From Ochotona curzoniae (lineage: Eukaryota > Chordata > Mammalia > Lagomorpha > Ochotonidae): a stretch of DNA of 64,000 nucleotides. How positions within the stretch are numbered: the first letter of the stretch is position 1; each line of letters opens with the position of its first letter. Location: positions 22,000,501 to 22,064,500 of the forward strand of contig NW_024467106.1 in NCBI RefSeq assembly GCF_017591425.1, read 5' to 3'. The translations under genes were made by a program, and so were the position numbers. Below, piece by piece: positions 1-10,990 of the stretch. Under the pieces are notes generated by a model that did no database searches, was not told the origin of the DNA, and saw only the letters and a list, made by a program, of their open reading frames with translations.

Positions 1-89
1 AAATGGAATTTTCATATTAGAGAGATCATTTTGGCCACAAGGTGAGGCCTTTATTAAAAGGGGAGATATGGGAAGCCCTCGGAAGACCC

Positions 90-450
90 GATGTTGATAG
101 TAACCTGATCTCAGCAGAGGCAAGAACAATGGGACTTTGAAGATTGACTTGAGATATGAGAGGAGGGATGTGCAAGACACAGGTACCACTGAGAGGTGGG
201 GAGGAGACTGTTGTGGAGGACCGGGCACGGTGAGTTCTATGGTTGTTAGGACCCCTGGTGAAGAGCACGCATGAGGAGAATGTAGGATAAAGATGAGTGT
301 TCAGTTTGCCATGACACCTAGTGTTTTCATGGTAGGTCTAAAGAACTGTCTAGTAGACAATGAAATTATTTGAGTGTAAAAAGAGGCGAAGTTTAGGCTA
401 TAGATGAAAACCGTTAAAGACAATCTGGTTTGCACCGTAGAGTTGATTCT
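90..450 (-). repeat. Possible old L2 LINE fragment
   Basis: The stretch loosely follows the reverse strand of the L2 open reading frame region, for example 'gagtgttcagtttg' followed by a segment resembling the antisense L2 text around 'ttcagttttggacatg'. Similarity is weak and from memory. A short reverse-strand ORF here (26-268) shows no domain and is not a gene. Confidence 0.3.
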
Positions 451-1055
451 GTTTACTCAAGGTAATTAACCTCTACAAAATTACCACAAACACTGAATTA
501 GTGAATAATTAAGGCCTTGCTCCCAGAGGGGGGCGGGACTCCTGGTCACCAGAAACTAATCAAATAATCAATATTGATTTATATGCATATTTGTTTAAAT
601 ACATCTCATTTAAGTTATATTCTGGATTCTTTAAAACTGATCTTAAGGCTCACAGCACTGTAATTCACACCCAAATAAAGCTTAGCTTCCCAAGGCACGT
701 CACAGCCAACTTGCCCTGAGAAACACTGCACAACACTTCTGGACTATGTGAGGTACCCATTTCAAACCATGGAATCACCAAGAAAATGAACAAATATGCC
801 CCCTAAAAGGCACACAGTAGGCTTGGAAAATAGACTGGTTTTTCTGTATGTCCAAAACAAGATAGTAGCTTGCCCAGCCTTTGCTGGCCAGGTGTGCTTC
901 TGGGAACTCCAGCTCTCACCAACCTTGTGCACGTGTGTGAATGGCATGTTCCCATGAGTACTGATTTTAGAATTATACATGGATTTTAGTGAGTCTACAA
1001 AAGTAAACAAATGTTGCTAAAACCCTGTTGGGTTGCTAGCACATTGGGGAAGGAT
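450..1055. other. Unannotated stretch with a homeodomain-type motif cluster
   Basis: No repeat or gene is recognised. The segment 557-592 is AT-rich. It holds a perfect 14-bp palindrome 'aatcaatattgatt' (566-579), followed after one base by a perfect 10-bp palindrome 'atatgcatat' (581-590), with 'ctaatca' just before. A GC-box-like 'gggggcgggact' lies at about 529-540. The rest, including a short reverse ORF at 762-1010, has no recognisable content. Confidence 0.4.
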
Positions 1056-1059
1056 TAAG

Positions 1060-1420
1060 AGAAAGAAAGGGTCAAATGCTCCGAGATGCTCTCACATTTA
1101 ATAATGAGGCAGTGGAAAAGACACATGGGCTGAAAATTGGGAAGGAGGAGCAGGAGAGTGAGGTTTTCAACATATGCTTGCAGAACATAGAGTCTCCGAT
1201 GCAACGTGCACTCAGGAGTATCCATCATAGCCAAGAGGTTCAGCAAGATGAAGATGGAAGGGTGCCCGCTAGATTTCACCGACAGGAGGAGGGCTGGTGA
1301 AGAACATTGTGAACAGGCATGTAGGGGCAGAAGCCAAATACCAGAGGCTGAATAATAATGTAGTGGTTCAAGCTTAGCCTATTCTTTTGATGTGCTTAGA
1401 TGTAATGAGAAGGAGAAAGA
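1060..1420 (-). repeat. L2 LINE fragment, antisense
   Basis: The plus strand reads like reversed L2. The stretch around 1238-1290 ('cagcaagatgaagatggaag' and the following bases) follows the L2 antisense text about a tract ending in 'caacatggagg'. Adjacent bases keep the same order. The forward ORF at 1076-1300 is a by-product of this repeat. L2 stopped moving early in placental evolution, so the copy is heavily decayed. Confidence 0.45.
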
Positions 1421-1689
1421 TAATGCAAAAGCTCAAAGGAACCGTCAAGGGATACCGATTTTATTGGCTGACGCATAGATGAAAGCTATTAAGAATGTCA
1501 GAGATTTGTTTATGTCTATCTACCATTGAGAGCAGACAGTAGAGCATGGCAGGTGGAGTGAGGTCCCCCAGTGGGCATGGGATTGAGGATCAGCCTTTGA
1601 ACACTCAGGAAGGAGACAGGAAGGGAGAGTTGGGAATGGGAACACATTTTTGGCTTTTGAACATGACAAAACTCATCCCCACTTAAGGG

Positions 1690-2085
1690 CTTTTGCAACC
1701 GCTATTCCCTCTGCCCACAATGCTCTTCGTTATACAGTTCTGCATTGCTTTACCTGTGAATTCTCATAGGACTGGCTTCTTCCCAAGGGTCAGGCTGGCC
1801 CTGACTGTACAATTTAAAGTAGTCCATGTGCACCTTCATCTCAGATCTCATCTGTTTACTTGGTTCACTTTGCTCTGTCACTCTAGTGTGAATTAGCTCC
1901 GTAAGGGCTGGAAGATTTGTCTGTCTTGTTTACAGATACACTCCCAGTGCCCTACATGTATTTGCAGAATCAATGAACAGCACAGAGGGAGTGTGGAGGG
2001 AGTCTACTTTGAGATGGGTAGGCCATGTCTCATTCCTCTTATTACTCTAGTGGCTGGTAGAGAGCAGGTGTTCAGTGTTGAATGA
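1690..2085 (+). repeat. L2 LINE 3' end, sense
   Basis: This has the typical order of an L2 3' end: a pyrimidine-rich 'cctctgcccacaatgctctt' start, a 'gtaagggctggaagatttgt' segment, then 'cactcccagtgccctacat', and finally a decayed form of the terminal 'tgttgaatgattg' (2074-2086). The order and spacing are convincing although many positions differ. Confidence 0.55.
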
Positions 2086-2119
2086 TTGTTCTATTCCCAG
2101 GTCCATCCACAAGACCGAG

Positions 2120-2289
2120 AAGAGGTGTTCCAACAAAGACTAGTACAGAAATGTTCATGGGAGCATAATTCATAATAGATAAGAAAGTGGAAACACTTCA
2201 AGTGGCCATCTGTTGATGAATGAATGCACAAATAAAATGTGGTTTATCCAGACAATGGGATATTATCCAGCCATAAAAGCAAATAATGT
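2120..2289 (+). repeat. L1M LINE, 3' part, left piece
   Basis: This is the ancient L1 3' region. It has 'cattctgttgatgaatgaatg'-like text (2207-2226), then 'acaatgggatattatccagc' and 'cataaaagcaaat'. These are the classic L1 phrases for 'gaatggataaa...ggaatattattcagccataaaa'. The piece is cut by a SINE at 2290 and continues at 2601. Confidence 0.8.
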
Positions 2290-2600
2290 GGGGCCAGCAT
2301 GGTGGCATAGCAGGCTGATCCTTTGTGTGTGAGACCGGCATCCCCATGTGTGCTGGTTTGCATCCCAGTTGCTCCACTTCTGACCCAGTCCTCTGCAAAG
2401 GGCTTAAGAAAGCATAGGAGGCTTGCCCAACTCCTCAGCACCCATGTGAGAGATTTAGAAGAAACTCCTGGCTCCTGACTTGGACCAGTCCAGTCTTGAC
2501 CATTCCAGCCATTTCGGGAGTGAACCAGCAGTTGGAAGATCTGTCTCTCTCTCTGTCTCTATAATTCTTTCAAGTGAAATAAATTAAATTAAAAATAAAG
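2290..2600 (+). mobile_element. CSINE inserted in an L1M
   Basis: The head 'ggggccagcatggtggcat' is tRNA-derived. It is followed by 'ctgctccacttctga'-like text and 'gagatttagaagaaactcct', and by a pyrimidine run and an A-rich tail ending near 2600. It interrupts a continuous L1M, so it is younger than that element. The sequence is diverged from the youngest copies in the window, which suggests an older subfamily. Flanking duplications are eroded. Confidence 0.85.
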
Positions 2601-2890
2601 CCCTGACACATAAACATCTGTCTGATGTATGCCACAATATGACTGATGCTTGAGAAGAGTATGCTACATGAAAGAAGCCAGGCACAAAAGTCCTGAAAGA
2701 TTATCAACTGCTGAGAGCTGGGGGATAGAGTTAGTGAGGAGTGATGGTTTCAGCAGGATGGGCTTCGTTTAGGTGTGATCAAAATATTTTGGAATTAGGT
2801 AACAGAGAAAGTTGTGCATTGTTGTTAATACACTAGAAGCAACAGGATTACATACTTTAAAATGGTGCATTTTGTGTTATATTAACTTAA
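2601..2890 (+). repeat. L1M LINE, 3' end, right piece
   Basis: This continues the L1M of 2120-2289. It has 'gaaagaagccaggcacaaaa', then 'ctgggggatagagttagtga', 'gtgatcaaaatattttggaa' and 'ctttaaaatggtgcatttt'. These match in order the well-known L1M 3'-end phrases 'gtgaaagaagccagtcacaaaa', 'gatgaaaatgttctggaatt' and 'tttaaaatggtgaatttta'. Confidence 0.85.
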
Positions 2891-4060
2891 CACAGTAGAA
2901 AGTATAGAGGGATCTGTGTATGGTGTGTATCTGAACTCTTAATTACATGTCGCAGAAATGTGCATCTCAGCCACAGGCTGCCTACGATCCTCCTAAAGCA
3001 ATTCAGAGTCAAGATTCACCATCCACGCTCATTACCAGAAGGAGTAAGACTGTGAAGGATTGCTTCACGTTGAGGGCTCTTGGCTCCTGGCATGTTAAAA
3101 ACTGGATTCCTATAGGAATCTTTAGGAGAAATATTCATTTCATGGAAGAAGAAATCCTGTTTTGGGTAACTGCATATGTTATCACTGAAAAAAAGGGCTG
3201 AATGCTACTATGGGATGAAAGCTACTATTAAGGAAATGGGATGAAACATCTCCAATTGTGTATACAACCAATGGCTCACAATCACTGGCCCTTCTAAGGG
3301 GTTGTCCTTCCATGGCATTTGAGGATGGGGAGCCCAACATGGACCTTTAGGAGGCAAAAAGGCCAAACAGAGGGCCTGACAACTGCAGTATGAGATGGGG
3401 TACACTGAGGGGCAGACCCTGGGACAGGCAGGTCTCCAGGAGTCCTAAAAAGGCAGAGTGAAGCCTTCTATTACTAGCCGTGAATAGACCTCTAGTGGCA
3501 GGTGCTGAAATTAACCCAGGATTCCAGGGCCAAGGAGGGGCCTGCCAGGGATGGCCACAGTGCTTCCTCTTCCAGGCACGATGGGCCACAGCCATTCCGG
3601 CAGAAGGAGGATAAACCATCTCCTGCAATGTTAAACCTCCCGCAGGGCTGGCTTGCTAAATATACTCTTTACAATTGCTGAGCAAATTTTCTTCATTCTT
3701 TATCTCCCTTGTGGGCTGAACCATGGACACAGAATTTGCCCTGTGCTAAAAGTCAAAAGCCTCCATTTTTGCTGGGCACTGAAAAGAAGACAAAAAGGCC
3801 AGATTTTGTATGTGAAGGGAGTCTGGATGCCAGACATTTTTGACCCATTTATCACAGAACAGAATAGCTGTGAATGGTGATGCCTGAACAGCAATGAAGT
3901 TCATGCTTGAGCAGCTGTCATTTCTATTTGGCTACTGGATGGTGAATCAACTTATGTCAAATGACAATGTTGTCGTTAAACAAGGCAGCATCTTGTCCAA
4001 GGAGGCTCTTCTTACCACCAGCCAAACGATGATGCCCTACTCTGTGCTCCTCTTCTTTGG
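2890..4060. other. No gene or clear repeat seen
   Basis: Ordinary unique-looking DNA. Reading frames at 2947-3201, 3347-3628, 3653-3880 and 3894-4217 are 75-107 codons. They lack recognisable domains and have no supporting splice pattern. They are treated as chance. Confidence 0.4.
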
Positions 4061-4064
4061 CACC

Positions 4065-4160
4065 ACCATGGAGTCATTCACTCAATATTTATTGGCATAT
4101 TTTGAATCAGGTGCTATTGTAGATGCCATCAATAAAGTTGTGAATATAAAAGGCAAAGTG
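4065..4160 (-). repeat. L2 LINE terminal fragment, antisense
   Basis: 'gtcattcactcaatatttat' followed by 'caggtgctattgtagatgcc' corresponds to the antisense L2 end ('attcaacaaatatttattgagcacc...ggcactgttctagg'). It is short but diagnostic. Confidence 0.5.
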
Positions 4161-4945
4161 TTCGCATTTGTAGGGAAGTTATTTGTATGCGTGTATGTGT
4201 GCATAATAGATATGTAACATAGCTGCGAAGAGAACTGAGAAGTGACTGTTAGATTTGGCAACGAGAGATCATGGGCAGGCTTGCAAGAGTTTTTCCAGTG
4301 AAACAGCAGAACCAAAAGCCTGCTTATGGTGTCCCCAAGAAGAGAAGTGGTGAGGGTGAACACCAGCAGCTCTTGAGGAGTGCTGGGTGGAGAAGAGTAG
4401 AATCCTTGGGCAGGTGGCAAGTGATGGAGCTCATCGTACAAGTGGAGGGGTTGGGCCTAGAAAGGAACTTGGACATGACAATTATTTCTTTTCCTCCCTT
4501 TAAAAAGAAAATCCATGAGTCAGTGTCTTCATTTCACAGCCACTGTGTTTCTTAGTATTTTGCCTGGCAAAGATGAACAGAAGAGACAATGGACCTGACA
4601 TTATCTATGCTTGAATTGGACTATTTGTGGAGCATCATAAAATATTGAAATGTGAATTTTAAAATAGCTGAGTATATGAGATGTAATTCAATACCAGAGC
4701 CTTGCATGAACAAGCACTAATGGGTACAATAGGTATAAGAAAATAATTTTAAGTAAAAAATGTGCAGCCATTATCTTATTAGACTGGCATTTCCATGGAT
4801 TGGAAAATGTTCATTGTATTACTATTTTTTTTTTTTTTTGCAACTGGCAACTGGTTCTATTTGCAGAGCTCCAGGGTTACATGTCCTCAGAGACTGTCCT
4901 TGAGACGCAAAGAGCAGTACAAAGTTCATGAAAGATATTCCAAGA
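4160..4945. other. No gene or clear repeat seen
   Basis: A poly-T run is present at about 4823-4839 ('attttttttttttttttg'). Nothing else is recognised. The ORF at 4271-4555 has no domain. Confidence 0.35.
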
Positions 4946-5250
4946 GCTGGGCAGAGGCAGGTGTTTGCCTAGTGGTTATGACACTGATTAGGGATGCATA
5001 TGTCCTTTCCTGGAAGGCCTGGGTTTGAGGCCCAGCTCTGCTCCTGATTCCAGCATCCTGAAAATATATACCCTGGGTGACCACAGGCGATAGCTCAACT
5101 CTTGTGTCTCTAGCATTCTCATGGGAAACTTGGATCCCGGCTCCTTGCTTTGGCCTAGCCTAATTCTACTCATTGAGGTTATTTGTGGTGTGAGCCAGCA
5201 GATGAGATATTTGTCTCTGTCCCTCACAAAAAAGTAAACAAAATAAAACA
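4945..5250 (+). mobile_element. CSINE, old copy
   Basis: The order of parts is that of the lagomorph SINE: a tRNA-like head with a 'gcctagtggttatgac' A-box-like segment, 'gggtttgaggcccagctctg' as the decayed B-box region, 'cccggctccttgctttggcc', 'gtgtgagccagcagatgaga', and the tail 'aaaaaagtaaacaaaataaaa'. It is strongly diverged. Confidence 0.75.
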
Positions 5251-5655
5251 CTGGGGGCAATATCTGTACCCTCCACTGACAGCCAGAAACTTTTTGAATT
5301 ACAGGTGAAAAGATAAAGAATCTCTTCTGATTACCAGAAGCCAAGATGGCCAGCACTGGCGTTACTTGGCACTAGCTTGGCAAGGATGGACTTACATATC
5401 CCAGCATGTCTGGGAGGGCAATTTCACCTGTGCAAGATGCTTGCCACAGGGACATTGCACAAGGGTTTCTTAGGTCTCGGGAGGCATCCACAAATGGACA
5501 CAATTCAGCACCACAAAAGGCAATGCCTCTGATTTTACAGTAAGTGAGGCTAAATTACATCCAGCCGTGCTCCACTGGGAAATCCCTTTTCTTACATCTG
5601 AAGAGATCATGCTCTCTGGGGCCACAAAGTTTTCTTTTTTTCTCCTTCATTTCCT
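5250..5655. other. No gene or clear repeat seen
   Basis: Unique-looking DNA between the SINE and the pentanucleotide array. The 122-codon reverse ORF 4988-5356 is largely SINE-derived. Confidence 0.35.
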
Positions 5656-5860
5656 CTCCTCTCCTCTCCTCTCCTCTCCTCTCCTCTCCTCTCCTCTCCT
5701 CTCCTCTCCTCTCCTCTCCTCTCCTCTCCTCTCCTCTCCTCTCCTCTCCTCTCCTCTCCTTCCCTCTCCTCTCCTCTCCTTCCCTCTCCTCTTCTCTTCT
5801 CTTCTCTTCTCTTCTCTTCTCTTCTCTTCTCTTCTCTTCTCTTCTCTTCTCTTCTCTTCA
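5656..5860. repeat. Compound pentanucleotide microsatellite (CTCCT)n-(CTTCT)n
   Basis: There are 21 perfect CTCCT units at 5656-5760, a short interrupted zone with two TCCCT variants (5761-5790), then 13 perfect CTTCT units at 5791-5855 and a final variant. One strand is pure pyrimidine and the other pure purine throughout. All overlapping ORFs (5544-5873, 5567-5941, 5607-5861 reverse) are repeat translations such as SPLLS or RREEK and are not genes. Confidence 0.97.
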
Positions 5861-5884
5861 TTTCTTGATTTAAGAAAAAAACCT

Positions 5885-6015
5885 GGTATATATATTATCT
5901 TATTAAATCCTAATCAATATCATAAGCCTCAGAGAGGCTGAGTTGCTTTCTAGGGTCACACAGCCAGTAGGTGGCAGACCTGGGTTTAAAACACAGGCTT
6001 CTGACACCAAACTGC
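5885..6015 (-). repeat. MIR SINE, antisense
   Basis: 'gcctcagagaggctgagttg', then 'agggtcacacagccagtagg' and 'gacctgggtttaaaacacag' match in order the reversed MIR core ('aactgaggctcagagaggttaag', 'ggtcacacagctagtaagtggc', 'gattcaaacccagg'). It contains a CTCF-like core at 5964-5977. Confidence 0.85.
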
Positions 6016-6255
6016 TTGTTTCAACTAAAGAAGCTGATAAAAATCAGGACTTCAAACCACCAAGCAGCTATCTTTCTAAAGCAAGGCAGCCCTAGCTGGG
6101 TGGGGTCAGGTCCTGGCTAAAGGTTGGGTGGGGTGATCCCATGCCGTTTTTGCTTGTGAACCGTGTATTCTCTGTATTGTCCCTGGGCCTGGATGGGACC
6201 TGACAGCAAGTTGGCCACATTTAGCTAGAACACCATCGGGGAGATTTAAAGGTTA

Positions 6256-6293
6256 GTGTGTGTGTGTATGTGTGTGTGTGTGTGTGTGTGTGT
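6256..6293. repeat. (GT)n microsatellite
   Basis: About 19 GT units with one TA interruption near 6268. Confidence 0.95.
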
Positions 6294-6309
6294 CTGTATT
6301 CTCTAAGTA

Positions 6310-6425
6310 CTACTATACAAACCCTCTCATGTGACCATCATTGCAACCTTGTGATGTAAGAATTGATTTTAGGCCCATTTAATGGATGAGACTATTGAAT
6401 CCAGTAGAGAAAAATCCCCACATAT
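6310..6425 (-). repeat. MIR SINE fragment, antisense
   Basis: 'cattgcaaccttgtgatgta', followed by 'gcccatttaatggatgagac', follows the reversed MIR order ('caacaaccctatgaggtag ... ccattttacagatgagg'). It is short and decayed. Confidence 0.5.
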
Positions 6426-6429
6426 CATT

Positions 6430-8130
6430 TCATATTCTGGGATCTCCCATGGGTAAATTTGAGGATTTTGAGAAACTTCTTTCTCTGACACTGTGTCATG
6501 GCTTCTTAAAACTTCAGGAGATATGACAAGGAGGGGAGAAATTACACTTTATACTGCTGGATGATTTGCTTGCATTTTTACATGACAACCCTACAATTAT
6601 TAAGCTATAATAGAGATTTATAAATGGTTGAGAGATGTGTTAACGTCACATAAACATCAATGGCCACATTGGTCATGAAACCTGAAACCTGTGACTTCCA
6701 CTGCCCACTTCTTGTTTGGGTGGTCGGAGTCTGGGACTAGAAGCCCTGCTCATTCTCAGACACCACCAGTGGACAGCTAAAGGAGCATGTGGAGGAAGGG
6801 GAGGTTGAATGGCTGTGCAGCAAGAATTTTAATTCAAATCCTAACTCTCTCCCTGTGTGAGTTCCAATGGAGCCTCCATTTTGCTGGGTTTTTCTTCCTC
6901 ATCTGAACAGACAGACCACAGAGCTTCACAGCAAGAGAGGGAGTGGTCACTCCCGTTTATGACAGCCCAGGACTGTTTGTTTTGCTCTGTTTGCTCTTGC
7001 ACTGGGTGCTGGGTGGCAGAGGGAGTACAGATAAGTGGTTCTGGAGGTTTTCTCTCCTCTTTCCCCTTGAACAACTGACTTCGTGTAACTGATATTTCAG
7101 AGACAGCCTTCTTCTGTGTATTGTGTAAGCACAGTACATAGGCTTTGAAGCACCTTATTCTGTTAAAGTTGAAGGCAATAGGAATTCAGCAGCCTTGGGA
7201 AAAGTGCCTTTGTCCATCCATGACCACAGTAACCCCAATTAAATACATCACATTCATTTTTCTTGAAGGTTTGACTCCCTGAGTCTTACCAAAATACAAA
7301 TTACTCCATTCTCTGTGGTCTCTTTGATGTGGCAAAGTCACCAGTGTACAAGATGAACAAGACGATCTCTTCCTAAGGTCTCCAAACTCATTTCACAAGG
7401 CCAAGTTCAGGTTTGCAAAGGAAAAAAAAATACTTTCTTTATATCTTGTGCTGCCTATGTCATTGCCAGCTGTGGGCTTACCTTGAACAAGAAATCCTCA
7501 CAGAAGAGTGGCTGCTGTGTGATGGCTAACGAATGAGTTCAGGAGGAGGGAAACACAGTGCCAAGCATGCCTGCTTCTCAGGCCCCTTTGCAGAGGGGAG
7601 CACAAAATGTGCCCGACCTATATTGCTCCTGTATGAAAAAAAAGTCATTCCAAAAGCCATCAGCTTAGAACATGTATTATCTTGCCTGGTTTCTGAACAA
7701 CAGGAGTCTGAGAAGAACTAAGTGGTTCTTGTTTGGAATCTTACAGGATTTGCCATCAAGTTCAAGTTGTCAGTGGGGACCGCAGTCATCTGAAGATTTG
7801 CCTGAGGGTGGAAGATCCATATCTAATGTGGATATGGGAACAAGACCCCTCATCCTTGTCAGGCAGTCCTCCTGAGCTAGCACTGGCTTCTAGAGTGAGG
7901 GGTCTGAAAAAGAGACACAAGCAGAAGCCCACAACTCTGTTCTGAGCAGTAGCCTTCACAGCAACATCTCATCAATTCCACCCTAGTCCATTGTTCATGT
8001 GGAACAAAACTGACAGTGACCGAGGAGGGGGACTTCATAAAGGTTCAGACCAGGAGGCAGGATCTTTGGGGAGCCCTCTTAGTGTCTAACTGTCTTGGAA
8101 GTCATATTCATCCACCGACACGTACTCAAA
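6430..8130. other. No gene or clear repeat seen
   Basis: About 1.7 kb without a recognisable repeat. ORFs at 6841-7078, 7533-7721 and 7672-7945 are 60-77 codons, overlap each other in several frames and carry no domain. Confidence 0.4.
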
Positions 8131-8250
8131 TTTCACTTCTGCAGCCATCCAGCTGTAGGACCCTTGGAAAAGTCATTAGTTTTTCTGATCCTTGATTTCC
8201 CTTATTAGCGATTTGGAAATAAATGACATCTCCTCCTAATGGTTACAATG
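8130..8250 (+). repeat. MIR SINE, sense
   Basis: 'gtaggacccttggaaaagtc', followed by 'ccttgatttcccttattagc', matches the MIR order ('gtgaccttgggcaagtta', 'cctcagtttcctcatctg'). Confidence 0.6.
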
Positions 8251-8439
8251 AGGTTTCCATTACACACCATGGGCAAGAAGTTTGGTACACGTGAAAATAA
8301 CTGCATGTCTATTAGCTCACATTTTTCTTCCCTTCTTTACATTTTTACAGTTAGGGAGAAAGGGACTATATTTGTATCGAAGGGGGTTTGCTGTAAATCA
8401 GGGAAACTAAGGTGCTCAAGAATGGGAGTCTATTGCATG

Positions 8440-8590
8440 AAGAATCAGGATTCAGAGTTCCAAGTCAATCAGTGTTTTCATTTCTTCCTCTGTAAAATGG
8501 AGGTAATAATACCCAACACTCAGCGGATCAATTGGAACTCAACGTGTCTAAGCATGAAATGGCTTAGGGCATCTGTCTGGAATAAACACA
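8440..8590 (+). repeat. MIR SINE, sense
   Basis: 'tttcatttcttcctctgtaa' with 'aatggaggtaataataccca' is a clear MIR core-to-tail segment. A second MIR lies only 200 bases upstream in the same orientation. Confidence 0.75.
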
Positions 8591-8594
8591 GTAA

Positions 8595-9645
8595 CTCTGC
8601 AGGGGTAGGGTGCCCTGCTACCTGCAGGGCATTCAGATGGAACTAAGGTGTGCCAGCACGTTATAGAGGGAAGAGGCAGTTCTCATCAGTTGCAACAGGA
8701 AACTGAAAAACCCAAAGTTGGCTGGTTCCTTACGGGCATGTCTGCCATGGCTGGCTCCCTCTGTGACTACACTTCCCCTGCCTTCCTCTTCCCTGGATTC
8801 CTCCCAAGTTTCCAGTCTTTCTCCCTCGGGTGCATCTCGGCTTCCTTCCACAAGCTGAGTGGCAGTCAATGTTGGGATCCCTTTGACGGTTTGCTTTCTG
8901 CCTCAGGTGGGCTAACCGGGGCATTTTCCAAGAGAGGTGCTAAAGAAACAAAAGTAAGCTTTTGGAACATGTTTCACTTTCATGTTGGAGATTGCTGGTA
9001 TATTTTCAAAGGCCTCCACACATTGCCTAGGAAAACCTTTTCACAGCTTTACCAATTAGATACATTATTAAATTAAGAATTAATGCATATTATCTTGCAC
9101 ACTCTTCCAAGAAAGCTTTCATTACCCTGCATCAATTTTAAAATTAAATTTTAAATGAAAGTATAACACATGTACATAAATTAGAAATCTTAATAATATT
9201 AAAAGGTTTATTACCCAAGTTAGCTGACTTCTGCCTTTCTACCTATTCCCTGCTATACCTACCATTTGAAGTCTAGTTGTGCCTTCTGGAATTTTCCTCC
9301 CTATTTCTAAATAATATGTATGTGTAAACAACTATGGTGAAATTTCTGGGAGTTATAGAATGATTTTCTTTTATAGTGGATGAGGTCTCAATTGTTTTAT
9401 TAAAAAAATTCCCAGTTCTTATTTCCTTCATGCTCTCAAAACAGCTACATCATAATTTTTTTTGTTAAATTGTCATTCCGAATTTATACTATTCTTATCA
9501 TGTAACTCCCACTTCTGAGTCAAATAGTGTGCTATGATTATGTTATCTTCTACATATGACTACTTTGAAAAAAAAACTCCAGAGTTAATGCTTTTCTTCA
9601 GTTCCTTGTGTGGAATTGTTCCTTTCTATGGTGACTCTCTTTTGT
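8595..9645. other. Unannotated, AT-rich toward the right
   Basis: 8600-9080 carries an unrecognised 142-codon ORF (8648-9076) with no domain. 9080-9600 is AT-rich and may be decayed L1 or LTR, but no boundary can be set. Confidence 0.35.
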
Positions 9646-9760
9646 TTAGGCCATGAGAACCTATGACAGGAACTGGGTAATATATATTGATTTTTGTGTT
9701 CCCAGACTAGCAAAATGGCTGGCTATAAAGATATTAAACGTAAGCTTGGATGATTCTGAT
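9645..9760 (+). repeat. Possible L2 3' end fragment
   Basis: 'ccatgagaacctatgacagg', followed by 'gttcccagactagcaaaatg' and 'ggctataaagatatt', keeps the order of the L2 3' end ('ccatgagggcagggac', 'ccccagtgcctagaacagtg', 'tcaataaatatt'). It is weak. Confidence 0.35.
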
Positions 9761-10855
9761 CTGATGCTCTGCTAGTGTCTCTCAGGGTAGACACTGCTGG
9801 TTTTGGAGACAGGACTTGTCTTGTGGAGTGGGACTATGCTGCATGCTAAAGGAAGGTCACCATCTCTGGCCCCTGTCCACTCAAAGGCACCAATTAAGGT
9901 CACCAACTAAAGTCACTCTAACATCTATTCCAGCACTCCTGTAGCAGTGGTATCATCCACAGTTGAGAGCAACAGCATCGAATAGAAGTGTTAACACCCA
10001 GATGTGACAGTGAGTTTGACTGCTAGTAGAAGTAGCAGAAATTCAGCAATAAGAACAGAAAGAAAATTAAGAGATGTTACTCCTGGAGCACAAAGGTTCA
10101 GGTCTAGGATGGTGCACAGGTTTAGTTGTGGCTTCAGACCAAAGAGGCAAAGCAGGCCGAACCATAAAACAGTCGTTTGAGAAAGGATGCGTGTTACACA
10201 GAGTAGATGATTTTCAGAGAGCTACCTTTCCTCCACCTTACCTCGGAAAATACCACTCACTACTTTGTATAGCTTGAGTTATTTCTAACCCATACAACGA
10301 ATTATGTGTTTGTTTTTGTATTCCCAAGCTAAAATAACTGACTGTAGCTCCGTAGTTAGGAGTACTAACAGAATCTCGTCTAACACTAGTTATTTAATAA
10401 TTAGTCAAGAAGAAAAATTTGAGCTAGATAGGAGAAGAAGATAAGTCAGCCTTGGTGAACTTGCCTGGACCATGCCATAGTAAGTATCTCTTTTGTGAAA
10501 CTCAGCAACTGTAGGGTGGTAGGAGACAGCTAGGGCACATGGCCTTGCCATGTGAAGGACAGTGTAGGCGTGTTGGTCAGCCTCACACAAGCCATCCAAC
10601 TTATTTTGCCTTAATTTCACCTTTCAACCCAAACTGGTAGAGACTCGTGGAACTCCTATTCTGGACCTAATTCTGACCAACTAGGAAAAATTGCTTAGCA
10701 AAGTGAATATGACAGGAAGCTTGGGAGAAAGCAAAAATGTTCTCTTGGGATTTGTGAGAAACAAAAGGATTGGAGGCTGGGCCATTAGAATTCGAAGACA
10801 GTGACTGTTCATGCACTTTTTAAGCTCAGACTTGGAGCCAGACTGCATTGCTGGT
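9760..10855. other. No gene or clear repeat seen
   Basis: Unique-looking DNA. ORFs of 67-71 codons at 10074-10277 and 10405-10620 are uninformative. Confidence 0.35.
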
Positions 10856-10859
10856 GCTG

Positions 10860-10990
10860 AAATACCAGCTGGAGCAGGGCAGCATCCCTGCCCTCAGGAA
10901 GCATCTATTCTCTACTGAACAAACAGTTGAATAAAGCAATTTTAGATTGGTTTAAAAGACTGCGCAACCACTGAACCAATGTGATGGAAG
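10860..10990 (-). repeat. L2 fragment, antisense
   Basis: 'catccctgccctcaggaagc', followed by 'gaacaaacagttgaataaag', follows the reversed L2 end ('ccctgccctcatggagctt ... acagacaataaacaaa'). Confidence 0.5.

Noticed and set aside
3480..3500. CTCF-like 'cctctagtggcaggtg'
   Set aside because: It lacks one base between AG and GGC compared with the core pattern.
5544..5941. ORFs of repeated SPLLS or RREEK residues
   Set aside because: Pure translation of the pentanucleotide microsatellite.
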